A program made the translations under genes and the position numbers. DNA of 64,000 nucleotides from Roseinatronobacter sp. S2 (GTDB lineage Bacteria > Pseudomonadota > Alphaproteobacteria > Rhodobacterales > Rhodobacteraceae), in the NCBI RefSeq assembly GCF_029581395.1, contig NZ_CP121113.1, forward strand, positions 2,352,001 to 2,416,000, given 5' to 3'. The notes below the pieces were generated by a model, which worked only from the letters and a program-made list of their open reading frames with translations, was not told the DNA's origin and ran no database searches. This document shows positions 17,497 to 26,953 of this stretch, piece by piece (position 1 is the first letter of the stretch; the number at the start of each line of letters is the position of its first letter).

Positions 17497-18152
17497 TGAA
17501 CAAAACCCTTATCCCTGCGCTTGCTGTGGTTGCTGCACTGGGGGGCGGTGGCTGGTGGTATATGTCACAAGGCCAGACACAGGCCACTGTGGCCAACGCA
17601 CAGACACACGGCAGCCTGCACCAGATCCACGAACTGGACATGCCGCTGGGCAACCCTGATGCGCCGGTGGTGGTTGTGGAATATTCATCCTTCACCTGCC
17701 CGCATTGCGCGACCTTCAATCAAGGTGCCTATCAACAGATCAAGGAAGAATTCATCGATACCGACCAGATCCTGTATCTGAAGCGCGAGGTTTATTTCGA
17801 CCGCTACGGCCTGTGGGCGGCAATGGTCGCGCGCTGCGGCGGCGATCAGCGCTATCACGGGCTGGTTGAACTGATCTATGAACAACAGCGCGTCTGGGCG
17901 GGGTCGAACGACCCGATGGAAGTTGCCAATAACCTGCGGCGGCTGGGCCGTCAGGCGGGCATGAATGATGCCGAAGTGAATGCCTGTCTGGAAGATGCGG
18001 ACAAGGCACTTGAACTGACGGAATTCTATCAGGCCAATGCCGAAGCAGATGAAATTCGCGCCACGCCCACCTTCATGATCAACGGGCAGCAATATTCCAA
18101 CATGCCGTTTTCCGAATTCCAGCAGGTGCTGAACGACCGTCTGGGCAACTGA
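17496..18152 (+). CDS. DsbA-family periplasmic thiol:disulphide interchange protein
   Basis: The 218-residue protein has one N-terminal hydrophobic segment (residues 5-25), either a signal peptide or an anchor, then a thioredoxin-like DsbA domain with the active site CPHC at about residue 68 and the cis-proline region RATPTFMINGQ. It should oxidise or isomerise cysteines of exported proteins. It overlaps the upstream DciA-like gene (TGATG) and is four bases from the next gene, so the three are probably one transcript. Confidence 0.92.
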   Translation: MNKTLIPALAVVAALGGGGWWYMSQGQTQATVANAQTHGSLHQIHELDMPLGNPDAPVVVVEYSSFTCPHCATFNQGAYQQIKEEFIDTDQILYLKREVYFDRYGLWAAMVARCGGDQRYHGLVELIYEQQRVWAGSNDPMEVANNLRRLGRQAGMNDAEVNACLEDADKALELTEFYQANAEADEIRATPTFMINGQQYSNMPFSEFQQVLNDRLGN

Positions 18153-18156
18153 ACCG

Positions 18157-19275
18157 ATGGCTGGACCATTACAGGGGGTTCGCGTCATTGAACTGGCGCG
18201 CATTCTGGCTGGCCCATGGGCTGGCCAGACACTGGCCGATCTGGGCGCGGACGTGATCAAGGTCGAATCCCCGCAAGGCGACGACACGCGCCGCTGGGGG
18301 CCACCCTTCATCGACCGCGACGGCACACCAGAGGCGGCCTATTTCCATGCCACCAATCGCGGCAAGAAATCCGTGACCGCCGATTTCCGCACGCCCGAAG
18401 GGCAGGAGAAAGTTCGCGCCCTGATCCGCGACGCCGATATTGTGATCGAAAATTTCAAGCTGGGCGGATTGGCGAAATACGGGCTGGATTATGCCAGCCT
18501 GTCGGCCGAATTTCCGGGGCTGATCTATTGCTCGATCACAGGGTTCGGGCACACTGGCCCCTATGCCAGCCGCGCGGGCTATGATTACATCATCCAGGGC
18601 ATGTCAGGGTTGATGTCGGTTACTGGCCCCGCTGACGGGCAGCCCCACAAGGTGGGCGTGGCGGTCACCGATATTTTCACCGGAATTTATGCCAGCACGG
18701 CCATTCTGGCCGCCCTTCATGCGCGCGGGCACACCGGCAAGGGGCAGCATATCGACATGTCCTTGATGGATTGCGCCGTGTCGATCATGGCCAATCAGGC
18801 AATGAACTATCTGGCCACCGGCACTGCGCCGGGGCGGCTGGGCAATTTTCATCCCAATCTGGCCCCCTATCAGGTTGTGCCTTGTTCGGATGGGCATATC
18901 ATCATTGCGACCGGCAATGACGGGCAATACCAGCGCCTGTGTTCGGTTCTGGGACTGGACGCACTGGCGCAGCACCCCGATTACGCCACCAATGCCGTTC
19001 GCGTGCACCACCGTGACGCGCTGTCAGACGTGATTTGCGCACGCACTGCGGGCTGGACCAAGGCCGATCTGCTAAGCGCATGCGAGGCGCAGGGCGTGCC
19101 CGCAGGGCCGATCAACACCATGGACGAAGTATTCGCCGACCCGCAGGTTATTGCGCGCGGGCTGCAACTGGATATGTGCGGACTGAAGGGCGTGCGCGCG
19201 CCGTTTACGTTTTCGGACAGTGATCTGGATTTCAGCCGCCCCGCCCCCGCCTTGGGGCAGGATGACCCGACCTGA
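18157..19275 (+). CDS. CaiB/BaiF-type class III CoA-transferase
   Basis: The 372-residue protein has the family N-terminus GVRVIELARILAGPWAGQTL and the block HIDMSLMD containing the catalytic aspartate, which forms an anhydride with the acyl group. Class III transferases exchange CoA between carboxylic acids; the actual acids cannot be read here. It follows the DsbA-like gene by four bases. A strong bidirectional terminator lies downstream. Confidence 0.93.
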   Translation: MAGPLQGVRVIELARILAGPWAGQTLADLGADVIKVESPQGDDTRRWGPPFIDRDGTPEAAYFHATNRGKKSVTADFRTPEGQEKVRALIRDADIVIENFKLGGLAKYGLDYASLSAEFPGLIYCSITGFGHTGPYASRAGYDYIIQGMSGLMSVTGPADGQPHKVGVAVTDIFTGIYASTAILAALHARGHTGKGQHIDMSLMDCAVSIMANQAMNYLATGTAPGRLGNFHPNLAPYQVVPCSDGHIIIATGNDGQYQRLCSVLGLDALAQHPDYATNAVRVHHRDALSDVICARTAGWTKADLLSACEAQGVPAGPINTMDEVFADPQVIARGLQLDMCGLKGVRAPFTFSDSDLDFSRPAPALGQDDPT

Positions 19276-19397
19276 GGCGCACGGACGGATCGGCGGGTCA
19301 TGCAGAACTGGCCAGCTTTGGCCTTTGCGCCGCGCCTTCGGCATATCCGACCGCTGCATCCCGTCAAATCCGCACGCACGACCTGATCAGCACATGT

Positions 19398-19429
19398 AAT
19401 AAGGGCCTGCATTTTTGCAGGCCCTTATT
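19398..19429. terminator. Bidirectional terminator between CoA-transferase and outer-membrane protein genes
   Basis: AATAAGGGCCTGCA (19398-19411) pairs perfectly over 14 bases with TGCAGGCCCTTATT (19416-19429) around a TTTT loop. It lies between two convergent genes and has A/T at both stem bases, so it can serve both. Confidence 0.8.
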
Positions 19430-19455
19430 CAGTTCGTCACATGACGCGGCAGGTA

Positions 19456-20088
19456 TCAGAATTTGAAACCGATGCCGACATTGGCGCTGGTATTGCGCAC
19501 GCGTGTGTTCTCAATACCGACGGAATTCACGCGGGTATGCGCAACACCGCCGCGCACCAACATGTTGTCGTTCAGCATGTAATCCACACCAACGCCCACA
19601 GTGCCACCTGTGGATGTGTCAGACGATTCGCCACCACCACCGGTGCGCAGGAATGTCGGGCCTGCATTCACATAGGCCAATGTGCGCTGGTCTGCGCCCA
19701 AGGGGACACCAGCGGACAACAGCAGCGACGCGCTGCCGCGAATGCTGTCATCACCCGGCAGGGTCGAGCTGCCCGGATATACCGGCGTCACCACGCCTTC
19801 GACACCCAGAACGGCCTGCCCCATATCCATGCGGTAGCCGCCGAACAGGCTGGCTGTGCCGCCGTTGCGGTTGGGCGCGTTATTCAGGCTTAGCTGGCCA
19901 TAGCCCAGCTGCGCACCTGCATAGCCACCCGTCCAGCTAAAACGTGGCGCGGGGGGCGTCATGGGTTGCTGCGGCTGTGTCACCGGTGGTTCAACAGTTG
20001 CATCGGCGGTTTTGGACGTTGACTGTGCGAAAGCGGGCATCGCCAGAAGGCTGGCTGATACTGCTGCAGTTGCGAAGGTCCTGATCAT
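19456..20088 (-). CDS. Outer-membrane beta-barrel protein (Omp25/31-like)
   Basis: The 210-residue protein has a signal peptide ending at PAFA-Q, a Pro/Thr-rich linker (residues 25-48) and then an eight-strand-type barrel beginning SWTGGYAGAQLGYG and ending in GFKF, with terminal Phe as required for Bam recognition. It belongs to the small-porin/OmpA-like barrel families common in alphaproteobacteria; transport is not implied. The gene stands alone with an AT-rich leader. Confidence 0.88.
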   Translation of the reverse strand: MIRTFATAAVSASLLAMPAFAQSTSKTADATVEPPVTQPQQPMTPPAPRFSWTGGYAGAQLGYGQLSLNNAPNRNGGTASLFGGYRMDMGQAVLGVEGVVTPVYPGSSTLPGDDSIRGSASLLLSAGVPLGADQRTLAYVNAGPTFLRTGGGGESSDTSTGGTVGVGVDYMLNDNMLVRGGVAHTRVNSVGIENTRVRNTSANVGIGFKF

Positions 20089-20289
20089 GATTCTTACCTC
20101 ATTCGTTTATAGGCCAGCGTCAGGTGTGACGCCCAGGTTGCAGGTAATTGACTTACCCTGTGACCGTAACCCGCCAGACCGCTCACAGTTCCACACATCG
20201 AGGTGAGGGTTGCGTGAACTGGCATTTTTATGCCGATTGCTTTATTGCGTGCGCTCAAATCAAATGACACGACAGGGCCGATATCAGGT

Positions 20290-20739
20290 ATGACACTATT
20301 GCTTCTTGCCCTTGCAGGCCTGTTCGCAGCTGCATTTCTGGCCGCAACGATCATTCCCTTCCAGTCGGAAGCGGTCTTCATTGCCATGCAGGCCGCCAAC
20401 CTGACAACAGTGGTTACGCTGGTGGTGGTGGCATCATTGGGCAATACGCTGGGGGCTTTCGTAAATTACGCCATTGGCGCGCGGGTGGAACAGTATCGCG
20501 ACCGGCGCTGGTTCCCCGCCCGCCCCGCGCAGCTGGAACGCGCACAACGCTGGTTTGCCCGCTATGGCGTGTGGTCCTTGCTGTTAAGCTGGGCACCGCT
20601 GCTGGGGTGGTTCACACTGGTTGCGGGCATCATGCGAACGCCCTTGTGGCAATTCGCCATTCTGGTGGCCATCGCAAAGACCACGCGCTACACGCTGCTT
20701 GCATGGCTGACATTGCGCGCGGTCGATCTGGTGGCCTAA
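20290..20739 (+). CDS. YqaA-family (DedA/SNARE-associated) membrane protein
   Basis: The 149-residue protein has four to five membrane segments and the YqaA signatures FQSEAVFIAM, GNTLGAFVNYAIG, RYGVWSLLLSW-PLLGW and KTTRYTLLAW. DedA-superfamily members are thought to flip phospholipids or undecaprenyl phosphate. The ATG at 20290 matches the family N-terminus; an upstream ATG at 20230 would add 20 residues. It converges with the TauE-like gene with seven bases between. Confidence 0.85.
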   Translation: MTLLLLALAGLFAAAFLAATIIPFQSEAVFIAMQAANLTTVVTLVVVASLGNTLGAFVNYAIGARVEQYRDRRWFPARPAQLERAQRWFARYGVWSLLLSWAPLLGWFTLVAGIMRTPLWQFAILVAIAKTTRYTLLAWLTLRAVDLVA

Positions 20740-20746
20740 GCGCACG

Positions 20747-21520
20747 CTACAACCCCGCCGCCTGCCGCAACAGGTTCAGCCCCGTCACAACCAGCATGAT
20801 CAAGGTCCAGCGCCGGAAACGATCGGCGTTCAGCCGGTCCTGAATGAAATACCCCACCCACAGGCCAATCATCCCCGGCGCGACCATCGCGGCCGAAAAC
20901 CACACGGATTGCGCATTCAGCACCCCTGACGCGCTATGGCCCGCAATCAGCGCAATCGCACCCACCAGAAACACAACCCCCAACACCCGCACCATATCGC
21001 GTTTGCCGGTATCGACGGAAATCAGATACATCATCACCGGCGGTCCCCAGACCCCCGACACCCCGCCATACAGCCCCCCAACCGCGCCGCTGATCCATTC
21101 CGCACGCCTGCGCCGGTCCACCCGCACACGCAGTGGAATGTTCATCAGTTGCAGCACCGCAAACGCCACAATCGGCCCGCCCAGAATGGCCAGCAAAACC
21201 GCATGCGGCAGAAAACTAAGCATCTGCGCGCTGATCAACAGCAAAACCACCAGCGCCAGCAACATGCGCCAGTAGACCTTGACCGATGCAAATGCCGCCG
21301 CACTGCCCTGACGAAAAGCCTGACTGATATTCGTGACCAATGTAGGCAAGGCCAGCCCCGCAAGCGCCAGCTCCACCGGCATGATCGAACTGAACCCCGA
21401 AATCATGACCATCGGCATGGCAAAGCCCAAAGCGCCTTTGACCAGCCCAGCAAATAGCGAAATGGCAATCGCGGCCAGAAATGCGGACAGGGGCAACCCC
21501 GCGAAAACAACGTCCAGCAT
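20747..21520 (-). CDS. TauE/SafE-family sulphite/anion exporter
   Basis: The 257-residue membrane protein has seven to eight membrane segments in two halves, with LFAGLVKGALGFAMPMVMI near the start, cut here to its core GLVKGALGFA, and GGLYGGVSGVWGPPVMMYL in the second half, the family repeats. TauE/SafE proteins export sulphite, sulphoacetate or related small anions. The start at 21520 is fixed by AAGGAGTTATGAA. No sulphur-metabolism gene is adjacent. Confidence 0.9.
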   Translation of the reverse strand: MLDVVFAGLPLSAFLAAIAISLFAGLVKGALGFAMPMVMISGFSSIMPVELALAGLALPTLVTNISQAFRQGSAAAFASVKVYWRMLLALVVLLLISAQMLSFLPHAVLLAILGGPIVAFAVLQLMNIPLRVRVDRRRRAEWISGAVGGLYGGVSGVWGPPVMMYLISVDTGKRDMVRVLGVVFLVGAIALIAGHSASGVLNAQSVWFSAAMVAPGMIGLWVGYFIQDRLNADRFRRWTLIMLVVTGLNLLRQAAGL

Positions 21521-21780
21521 TTCATAACTCCTTAAGATTTCACGCCCGCGCGCAAGATAGGATGGATCGCAGGCGGCTGCACCCCGATTCAGGCCATGGA
21601 CACGCCCCATCGCAGCACCAACGCCCACAGATCACGCCTGCGCTGGCAACGCGCCCCACTCGCGCGACAGAATGATAAAGAAAAAGCGCATTAATTTGAA
21701 TTTTTCTTGCGCAGCCCTGTTGAAGTCTCTATGTCATGCTGCATATGCGAAATAGAGAATGACAATGACCGGAGTGACCC

Positions 21781-23445
21781 ATGCCGCATGATGGACAAAT
21801 AGTGCCGACGATCCTGCTTGATGATCTGCTTGCGTTGACAAAAGCAGCCCTGTCCCCTGCCGAAGATGCATTGGCGCAGGCCAAGGACAACATGCGCGCA
21901 CGCGTGGCCCCCGCAGGCAAGGTGGATGCTGCCCTGCTGGAGGGGGACCAATACGCGGCGCACGCGCTGGCATGGCTGGCAACCTATGTCGAAAGCCTGC
22001 GCCAGATGCAGGGTTGGGCGGAACAGCTGCACGCGGATGGCAAGTTTGGGCAGATGGAGCGCCTGATTCACCAGATCGGGTTTGGCGAATACCTGAACCA
22101 GATCGCAGGCGGCATTGCCATGACACAGGGCGAGGTGGCGCGCCTGTCGGATCTGGGTGTCAGCGTTGATCTTGACAGCGGCGCCGCCGGACAATTGCGC
22201 GCGGCTGGCAACAGCGATGGCGCGCGCATGGCATTGGTTGCGCTGATGCGCCAGAATCATGGCCGCGCGACATTCGGCGCAACGGGTCTGGACGACGATC
22301 TGGAAATGATCCGCGACCAGTTCCGCCGCTATGCCGAAGAACAGGTCACCCCCCACGCCCATCAATGGCACCTGAAGGACGAATTGATCCCGATGTCGGT
22401 GATTGACCAACTGGCGGAAATGGGCGTGTTCGGCCTGACCATCCCCGAAGAATTCGGCGGGCTTGGCATGCCGAAGGCTGCAATGGTGGTTGTGTCCGAA
22501 GAACTGTCACGCGGCTATATCGGGGTTGGCAGCCTGGGCACGCGCACCGAAATCGCCGCTGAATTGATTATCTGTGGCGGCACCGATGCACAGAAGGAAT
22601 ACTGGCTGCCCAAACTGGCGTCGGGGGAAATTCTGCCGACAGCCGTTTTCACCGAACCCAATACCGGATCGGACCTTGGCGCATTGCGCACGCGCGCGGT
22701 CAAAACGGGGGAAGATTGGGAAATTACCGGAAACAAGACATGGATTACCCATGCCGCGCGCACCCATGTCATGACCGTGCTGGCGCGCAGCATTCCCGAA
22801 ACGCAGGATTATCGTGGCCTGTCCATGTTTCTGGCCGAAAAGGAACCCGGCACCGATGAACACCCCTTCCCCACCCCCGGCATGACCGGCGGCGAGATAG
22901 AGGTGCTGGGTTATCGCGGCATGAAGGAATATGAACTGGCCTTTGACGGCTTCAAGGTGAAGGGTGAAAACCTGCTGGGCGGGATTGAAGGGCAAGGGTT
23001 CAAGCAATTGATGCAAACCTTTGAATCCGCGCGCATCCAGACTGCGGCGCGCGCCATTGGTGTGGCCCAGAATGCGCTGGAAGTGGCCATGCAATATGCC
23101 GAAGACCGCAAGCAGTTCGGCAAATCCCTGATCGAATTCCCGCGCGTCGCCAGCAAACTGGCGATGATGGCGGTGGAAATCATGATCGCGCGGCAACTGA
23201 CCTATTTCAGCGCGCGTGAAAAGGATGCAGACCGCCGCTGTGATCTGGAAGCGGGCATGGCCAAATTGCTGGGCGCGCGCGTGGCATGGGCCGCCGCCGA
23301 TAACGGGTTGCAAATTCATGGCGGTAACGGGTTTGCACTGGAATACCAGATCAGCCGCATTCTGTGCGATGCGCGCATCCTGAACATATTCGAGGGGGCC
23401 GGCGAAATTCAGGCGCAGGTCATCGCGCGGCGTTTGCTGGGATAA
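21781..23445 (+). CDS. mcd: (2S)-methylsuccinyl-CoA dehydrogenase
   Basis: The 554-residue product is an acyl-CoA dehydrogenase with an extra N-terminal domain of about 155 residues (LDDLLALTKAALSPAEDALA onwards), the hallmark of methylsuccinyl-CoA dehydrogenase of the ethylmalonyl-CoA pathway. Core signatures are FTEPNTGSDLGALRTRA and ILNIFEGAGEIQ with the catalytic Glu. It makes mesaconyl-C1-CoA during acetyl-CoA assimilation without isocitrate lyase. The other pathway genes (ccr, ecm, mch) are not in the window. It is a single gene with a strong terminator. Confidence 0.9.
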   Translation: MPHDGQIVPTILLDDLLALTKAALSPAEDALAQAKDNMRARVAPAGKVDAALLEGDQYAAHALAWLATYVESLRQMQGWAEQLHADGKFGQMERLIHQIGFGEYLNQIAGGIAMTQGEVARLSDLGVSVDLDSGAAGQLRAAGNSDGARMALVALMRQNHGRATFGATGLDDDLEMIRDQFRRYAEEQVTPHAHQWHLKDELIPMSVIDQLAEMGVFGLTIPEEFGGLGMPKAAMVVVSEELSRGYIGVGSLGTRTEIAAELIICGGTDAQKEYWLPKLASGEILPTAVFTEPNTGSDLGALRTRAVKTGEDWEITGNKTWITHAARTHVMTVLARSIPETQDYRGLSMFLAEKEPGTDEHPFPTPGMTGGEIEVLGYRGMKEYELAFDGFKVKGENLLGGIEGQGFKQLMQTFESARIQTAARAIGVAQNALEVAMQYAEDRKQFGKSLIEFPRVASKLAMMAVEIMIARQLTYFSAREKDADRRCDLEAGMAKLLGARVAWAAADNGLQIHGGNGFALEYQISRILCDARILNIFEGAGEIQAQVIARRLLG

Positions 23446-23464
23446 GCAAGCCCCATACGCCGAC

Positions 23465-23506
23465 ACAGGGCGCGCGGAGGGAGGAGCCGCGCGCCCTGTT
23501 TCATTT
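23465..23506 (+). terminator. Rho-independent terminator after mcd
   Basis: ACAGGGCGCGCGG (23465-23477) pairs perfectly with CCGCGCGCCCTGT (23487-23499) over 13 bases, followed by TTCATTT. Confidence 0.75.
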
Positions 23507-23519
23507 GCGGGCGCACGGT

Positions 23520-23750
23520 TTGGCCTGAAGCAGACATCTGGACTGCCCCAAGGCGCGGAGCAAAGGCCGAAGGCCGCCGCGCCATCGGCGGGCCGTCCCG
23601 CGGCCTGCCGATTTGGTCAGCGACACGCCAAGCCTTGGAAGTAAGGATATGCAGCTTGCATAAACTGCATTCCCATAATGTCGGATCGGCAGACCCCGGC
23701 CCACCGATGGCGCGGGCTTGGTTCCAATGCGAAGGGCAGCTTCAGGCCAA
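23520..23750 (+). repeat. MITE-like intergenic repeat, copy C (complete, best preserved)
   Basis: Terminal inverted repeats are perfect over 12 bases: TTGGCCTGAAGC at 23520-23531 and its complement at 23739-23750. Inside are a long inverted repeat (23578-23611 against 23686-23714) and the perfect palindrome TATGCAGCTTGCATA (23648-23662). The copy lies in the 564-bp gap between the convergent mcd and rmuC genes. In the remaining 259 bp (23751-24009) I see no gene. Confidence 0.88.
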
Positions 23751-24009
23751 CTTCAACCGGTTTGCACTGCCAGCCGGCAAGCAAAGCTGCAACAGCTGGG
23801 CCGGATAAATGATCTGGGGGATTTTATTCGTCACCTTGCCCCCCCCTGTTGCATGCGGCCGGATCGCCAGATCCCGACCGCGCGGGCATTCGGACAGCCG
23901 AACGCCTGCCGCGCATGTTGCGTAATGGTATGCCATCCGCCCCGCCCCCTGTCGTGTTCGCGGCACACCCAGCGTGACACGCAGGCGGTCCAATGGGGGC
24001 GCAGGTCTG

Positions 24010-25056
24010 TCATTCCGGCGATCTGGTGAAATCGAAATCATCCAGCCGCGCGCCGCGCCGGGTGATCTTGTCGGCGGAAATACGAATGCCCGACAGGTCG
24101 TTCTGCACCTGCGCGAAATGGCTTTCCAGCTTGGCCACACGCGCGGCCACACGTTCGGCATCTTCGACCAGCAACTGCACTTCGCGGCGCACAGCGCGCG
24201 CTTCAGACCGCAGGCGCGTATCCTTCATCACGGCGCGCAAGGTGTTCAGCGTGGCCATCATCGTGGTGGGGGATACAATCCAGACCTTGGCCACAAACCC
24301 TTCGCGCACGACATCGGACAGGTTGGCGTGCAGTTCCGCATAAATCGCTTCAGATGGCAGGAACATCAGCGCGCCATCGGCGGTTTCACCGGGCAGGATA
24401 TAGCGTTCTGATATTGCCTTGATATGCGCGCGCATGGCCTGTGCCAATGCGCGGCGCGCCGTCATGCGCGCGCCATCATCGGGCGCGCGTGTCAGGGCCT
24501 GATACGCTTCCAGCGGGAATTTCGCATCCACAGCCAGCGGCTGCGCCATATGGATCAGCGCATCCACCCGCCGCCCGTTCGACAGGCTGGCCTGCAAGCT
24601 GAAGGCATCGGGCGGCAGTGCATCTGACAGCAGCGCTTCAAGCTGCACCTCGCCAAACGCGCCGCGCGCCTGTTTGTTGGACAGAATATCCTGCAAGGAC
24701 AGCACATTGCCAGACAGCGCTTCAATTTTGGCTTGTGCCGCGTCAATCACCTGCAAGCGTTCGCGCAAGGCCCCCATGCTGGATGCTGTGGTCTGCGCAT
24801 TGCCCGCAAGTGTGTCGCCCATGTAGCGGCCCATATCGGCCAGCCGCGCTTCCACCAGAGAGATCACCTGCGTCTGGCTTTGGGCCACATGCCCCAGCCC
24901 GCCTGCAAGTTGGTTCTGCGTATCCGACAGGCTGGACAGGCGCGCATCCAGCCCCGACAGAACGGCAACCGCGCGCAACAAGCGCCACAGCACGAAAACT
25001 GCAACCACGCCAAGCGCCAGCGCAATCAGCAGCGGGTCGGTCCAGTCAATGTTCAT
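24010..25056 (-). CDS. rmuC: DNA recombination protein RmuC
   Basis: The 348-residue protein has an N-terminal membrane segment (residues 8-28), a coiled-coil region (about 35-105) and the RmuC nuclease-like domain containing [17 protein letters not shown] and [13 protein letters not shown]. RmuC limits inversions at short inverted repeats in E. coli. Its start overlaps the mutL stop by four bases (ATGA), so it is translationally coupled to mismatch repair. This is notable next to a repeat family rich in inverted repeats. Confidence 0.93.
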   Translation of the reverse strand: MNIDWTDPLLIALALGVVAVFVLWRLLRAVAVLSGLDARLSSLSDTQNQLAGGLGHVAQSQTQVISLVEARLADMGRYMGDTLAGNAQTTASSMGALRERLQVIDAAQAKIEALSGNVLSLQDILSNKQARGAFGEVQLEALLSDALPPDAFSLQASLSNGRRVDALIHMAQPLAVDAKFPLEAYQALTRAPDDGARMTARRALAQAMRAHIKAISERYILPGETADGALMFLPSEAIYAELHANLSDVVREGFVAKVWIVSPTTMMATLNTLRAVMKDTRLRSEARAVRREVQLLVEDAERVAARVAKLESHFAQVQNDLSGIRISADKITRRGARLDDFDFTRSPE

Positions 25057-26912
25057 TTGCGACCGAACAGCTTTTCAATATCATCCAGACCCAGTTCCAC
25101 ATAGGTGGGCCGCCCGTGGTTGCACTGGCCAGAATGGGGTGTCGCTTCCATTTCACGCAGCAGCGCGTTCATTTCTTCCAGCCGCATGGCGCGGCCTGAC
25201 CGGACAGACCCGTGACAGGCCATGCGCGACAACACTGCATCGATACGCGCTTGCAGGCTTTGGCTTTTGCCAAGATCGGCCAGTTCATCCAGCATATCGC
25301 GGATCAGCGCGCGTGCATCCACCGCGCCCAGCAATGCGGGTGTTTCGCGCACCACGATCGCACCGCCCCCGAACGCATCGATCACCAGCCCCAACGCCGC
25401 CAGATCATCCGACAGGGCCAGCAGTTGCGCGGCATCCGCATCGGGCAGTTCCACGATTTCAGGGATCAGCAGCGCCTGCGCGGCCACGCCGTTTTCCGCG
25501 CGCTGGCGTTTCAGCCGTTCATAGACCAGCCGTTCATGCGCAGCATGCTGGTCCACAATGACCATGCCGCGCGCAGTCTGGGCCACAATGTAGTTCTGAT
25601 GCAATTGCGCCCGCGCTGCCCCTAACGGCGCGTCATCGGGCACGGGTGCTGCCGTATCGGGCGCATCATGGCGCGCTGATATCGCTTCGGCCCCTGACCA
25701 GAAGGCGGCGGGTGCATCATCCATCTGAAACGGGGCCTGCAACTGGTAGCTGGCCGCGCGGGCCTGCGCAGACGGGCGGTCCATCTGATAGGGGGCATGT
25801 TGATACGGCACGGGCGGTGCGGCCTGCGGCTGCATCGCCCCCAGCATCGCGCCCGCAACCGTGCTGGACGCGCGGTGCCCCGCATTGGCCAGCCCGTGGC
25901 GCAGCCCGCTAACGACCAGCCCCCGCGCCAGCCCCGGATCGCGAAAACGGACTTCGGATTTAGCGGGGTGAACATTCACATCCACCAGATCGGGCGCGCA
26001 GGTGATGAACAGTGCCGCGACAGGGTGGCGGTCGCGTGACAGGAAATCCATATAGGCCGCGCGCAAGGCCCCGATCAGCAGCTTGTCGCGCACGGGGCGG
26101 CCATTGACGAACAGATATTGCGCCACGGCTGCCCCGCGCGAATAGGTGGGCAGACCGGCAAGCCCTGTCAGGTGCAGCCCGTCGCGCTCTGCATCGATGC
26201 GAATGGCGTTGTCGGTGAATTCACGGCCCAGAATGGCGGCCATCCGGTCTTCCAGCGCGTCAAACAGCGCACCTTGGGCGGCATCGGCGCGGAAAATCTG
26301 GCGCGGGGCATCATTGGACACATCCGACAGCGTGAAACTGACATAAGGTTCGGCCATGGCAAGCCGTTTCACCACATCGGCGATGGCCTGCGCCTCGGCC
26401 CTCTCTGATCGCATGAATTTCAGCCGTGCTGGCGTCGCGTGAAACAGATCGCGCAATTCCACAAGCGTGCCGTGTTGCGCGGCGTCTGGCCGGACCTGCC
26501 CTACACGCCCGCCATTGACGGTGATGCTCGCGCCGTCCCCGCCCTGCGTGCGAGAGGTGATAACCAGTCGCCCCACAGCGCCAAGGCTGGGCAGCGCTTC
26601 GCCGCGAAACCCAAAAGACCGGATATTCAGCAAATCTGTCCCGTCAATCTTGGATGTGGCATGGCGTGACAGCGCAAGTGGCAGGTCGTCAGGGGCCATG
26701 CCATGCCCGTCATCGCGCACGCGGATCAGGGTTTTGCCACCATCGCCGTAAGCCACGTCAATGCGGGTAGCCCCCGCATCCAGCGCGTTTTCAACCAGTT
26801 CCTTGACCGCAGATGCGGGCCGTTCCACCACTTCGCCAGCCGCAATGCGGTTGGCGCAAGCTTCGTCAAGCTGGCGTATTTCGGGGCGGATATTGCGGTG
26901 CGCGGTGTTCAT
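25053..26912 (-). CDS. mutL: DNA mismatch repair protein MutL (endonuclease type)
   Basis: The 619-residue protein has the GHKL ATPase motifs [23 protein letters not shown] and [11 protein letters not shown] in the first 110 residues, a variable linker (about 335-430) and a dimerisation domain. The metal-dependent endonuclease motif [12 protein letters not shown] is present, together with CNHGRP near the C-terminus. MutL proteins with this motif nick DNA themselves and work without MutH. It heads a mutL-rmuC operon and is separated by about 40 bp from the M16 protease genes upstream on the same strand. Confidence 0.97.
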   Translation of the reverse strand: MNTAHRNIRPEIRQLDEACANRIAAGEVVERPASAVKELVENALDAGATRIDVAYGDGGKTLIRVRDDGHGMAPDDLPLALSRHATSKIDGTDLLNIRSFGFRGEALPSLGAVGRLVITSRTQGGDGASITVNGGRVGQVRPDAAQHGTLVELRDLFHATPARLKFMRSERAEAQAIADVVKRLAMAEPYVSFTLSDVSNDAPRQIFRADAAQGALFDALEDRMAAILGREFTDNAIRIDAERDGLHLTGLAGLPTYSRGAAVAQYLFVNGRPVRDKLLIGALRAAYMDFLSRDRHPVAALFITCAPDLVDVNVHPAKSEVRFRDPGLARGLVVSGLRHGLANAGHRASSTVAGAMLGAMQPQAAPPVPYQHAPYQMDRPSAQARAASYQLQAPFQMDDAPAAFWSGAEAISARHDAPDTAAPVPDDAPLGAARAQLHQNYIVAQTARGMVIVDQHAAHERLVYERLKRQRAENGVAAQALLIPEIVELPDADAAQLLALSDDLAALGLVIDAFGGGAIVVRETPALLGAVDARALIRDMLDELADLGKSQSLQARIDAVLSRMACHGSVRSGRAMRLEEMNALLREMEATPHSGQCNHGRPTYVELGLDDIEKLFGRK

Positions 26913-26953
26913 ACCACAGAATATAGCATGCCTGCCGCGCCACTGCCAAGGTG

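Noticed and set aside
23501..23704. A minus-strand open frame of about 65 residues in repeat copy C (GRGLPIRHYGNAVYA...), with a similar frame in copy B
   Set aside because: The peptide follows the repeat sequence and is broken or shifted in copies D, E and F. It has no consistent start or ribosome site, so it is more likely a by-product of the repeat.
23751..24009. A possible gene remnant between repeat copy C and rmuC
   Set aside because: Translations on both strands show no recognisable domain and no start with a ribosome site.
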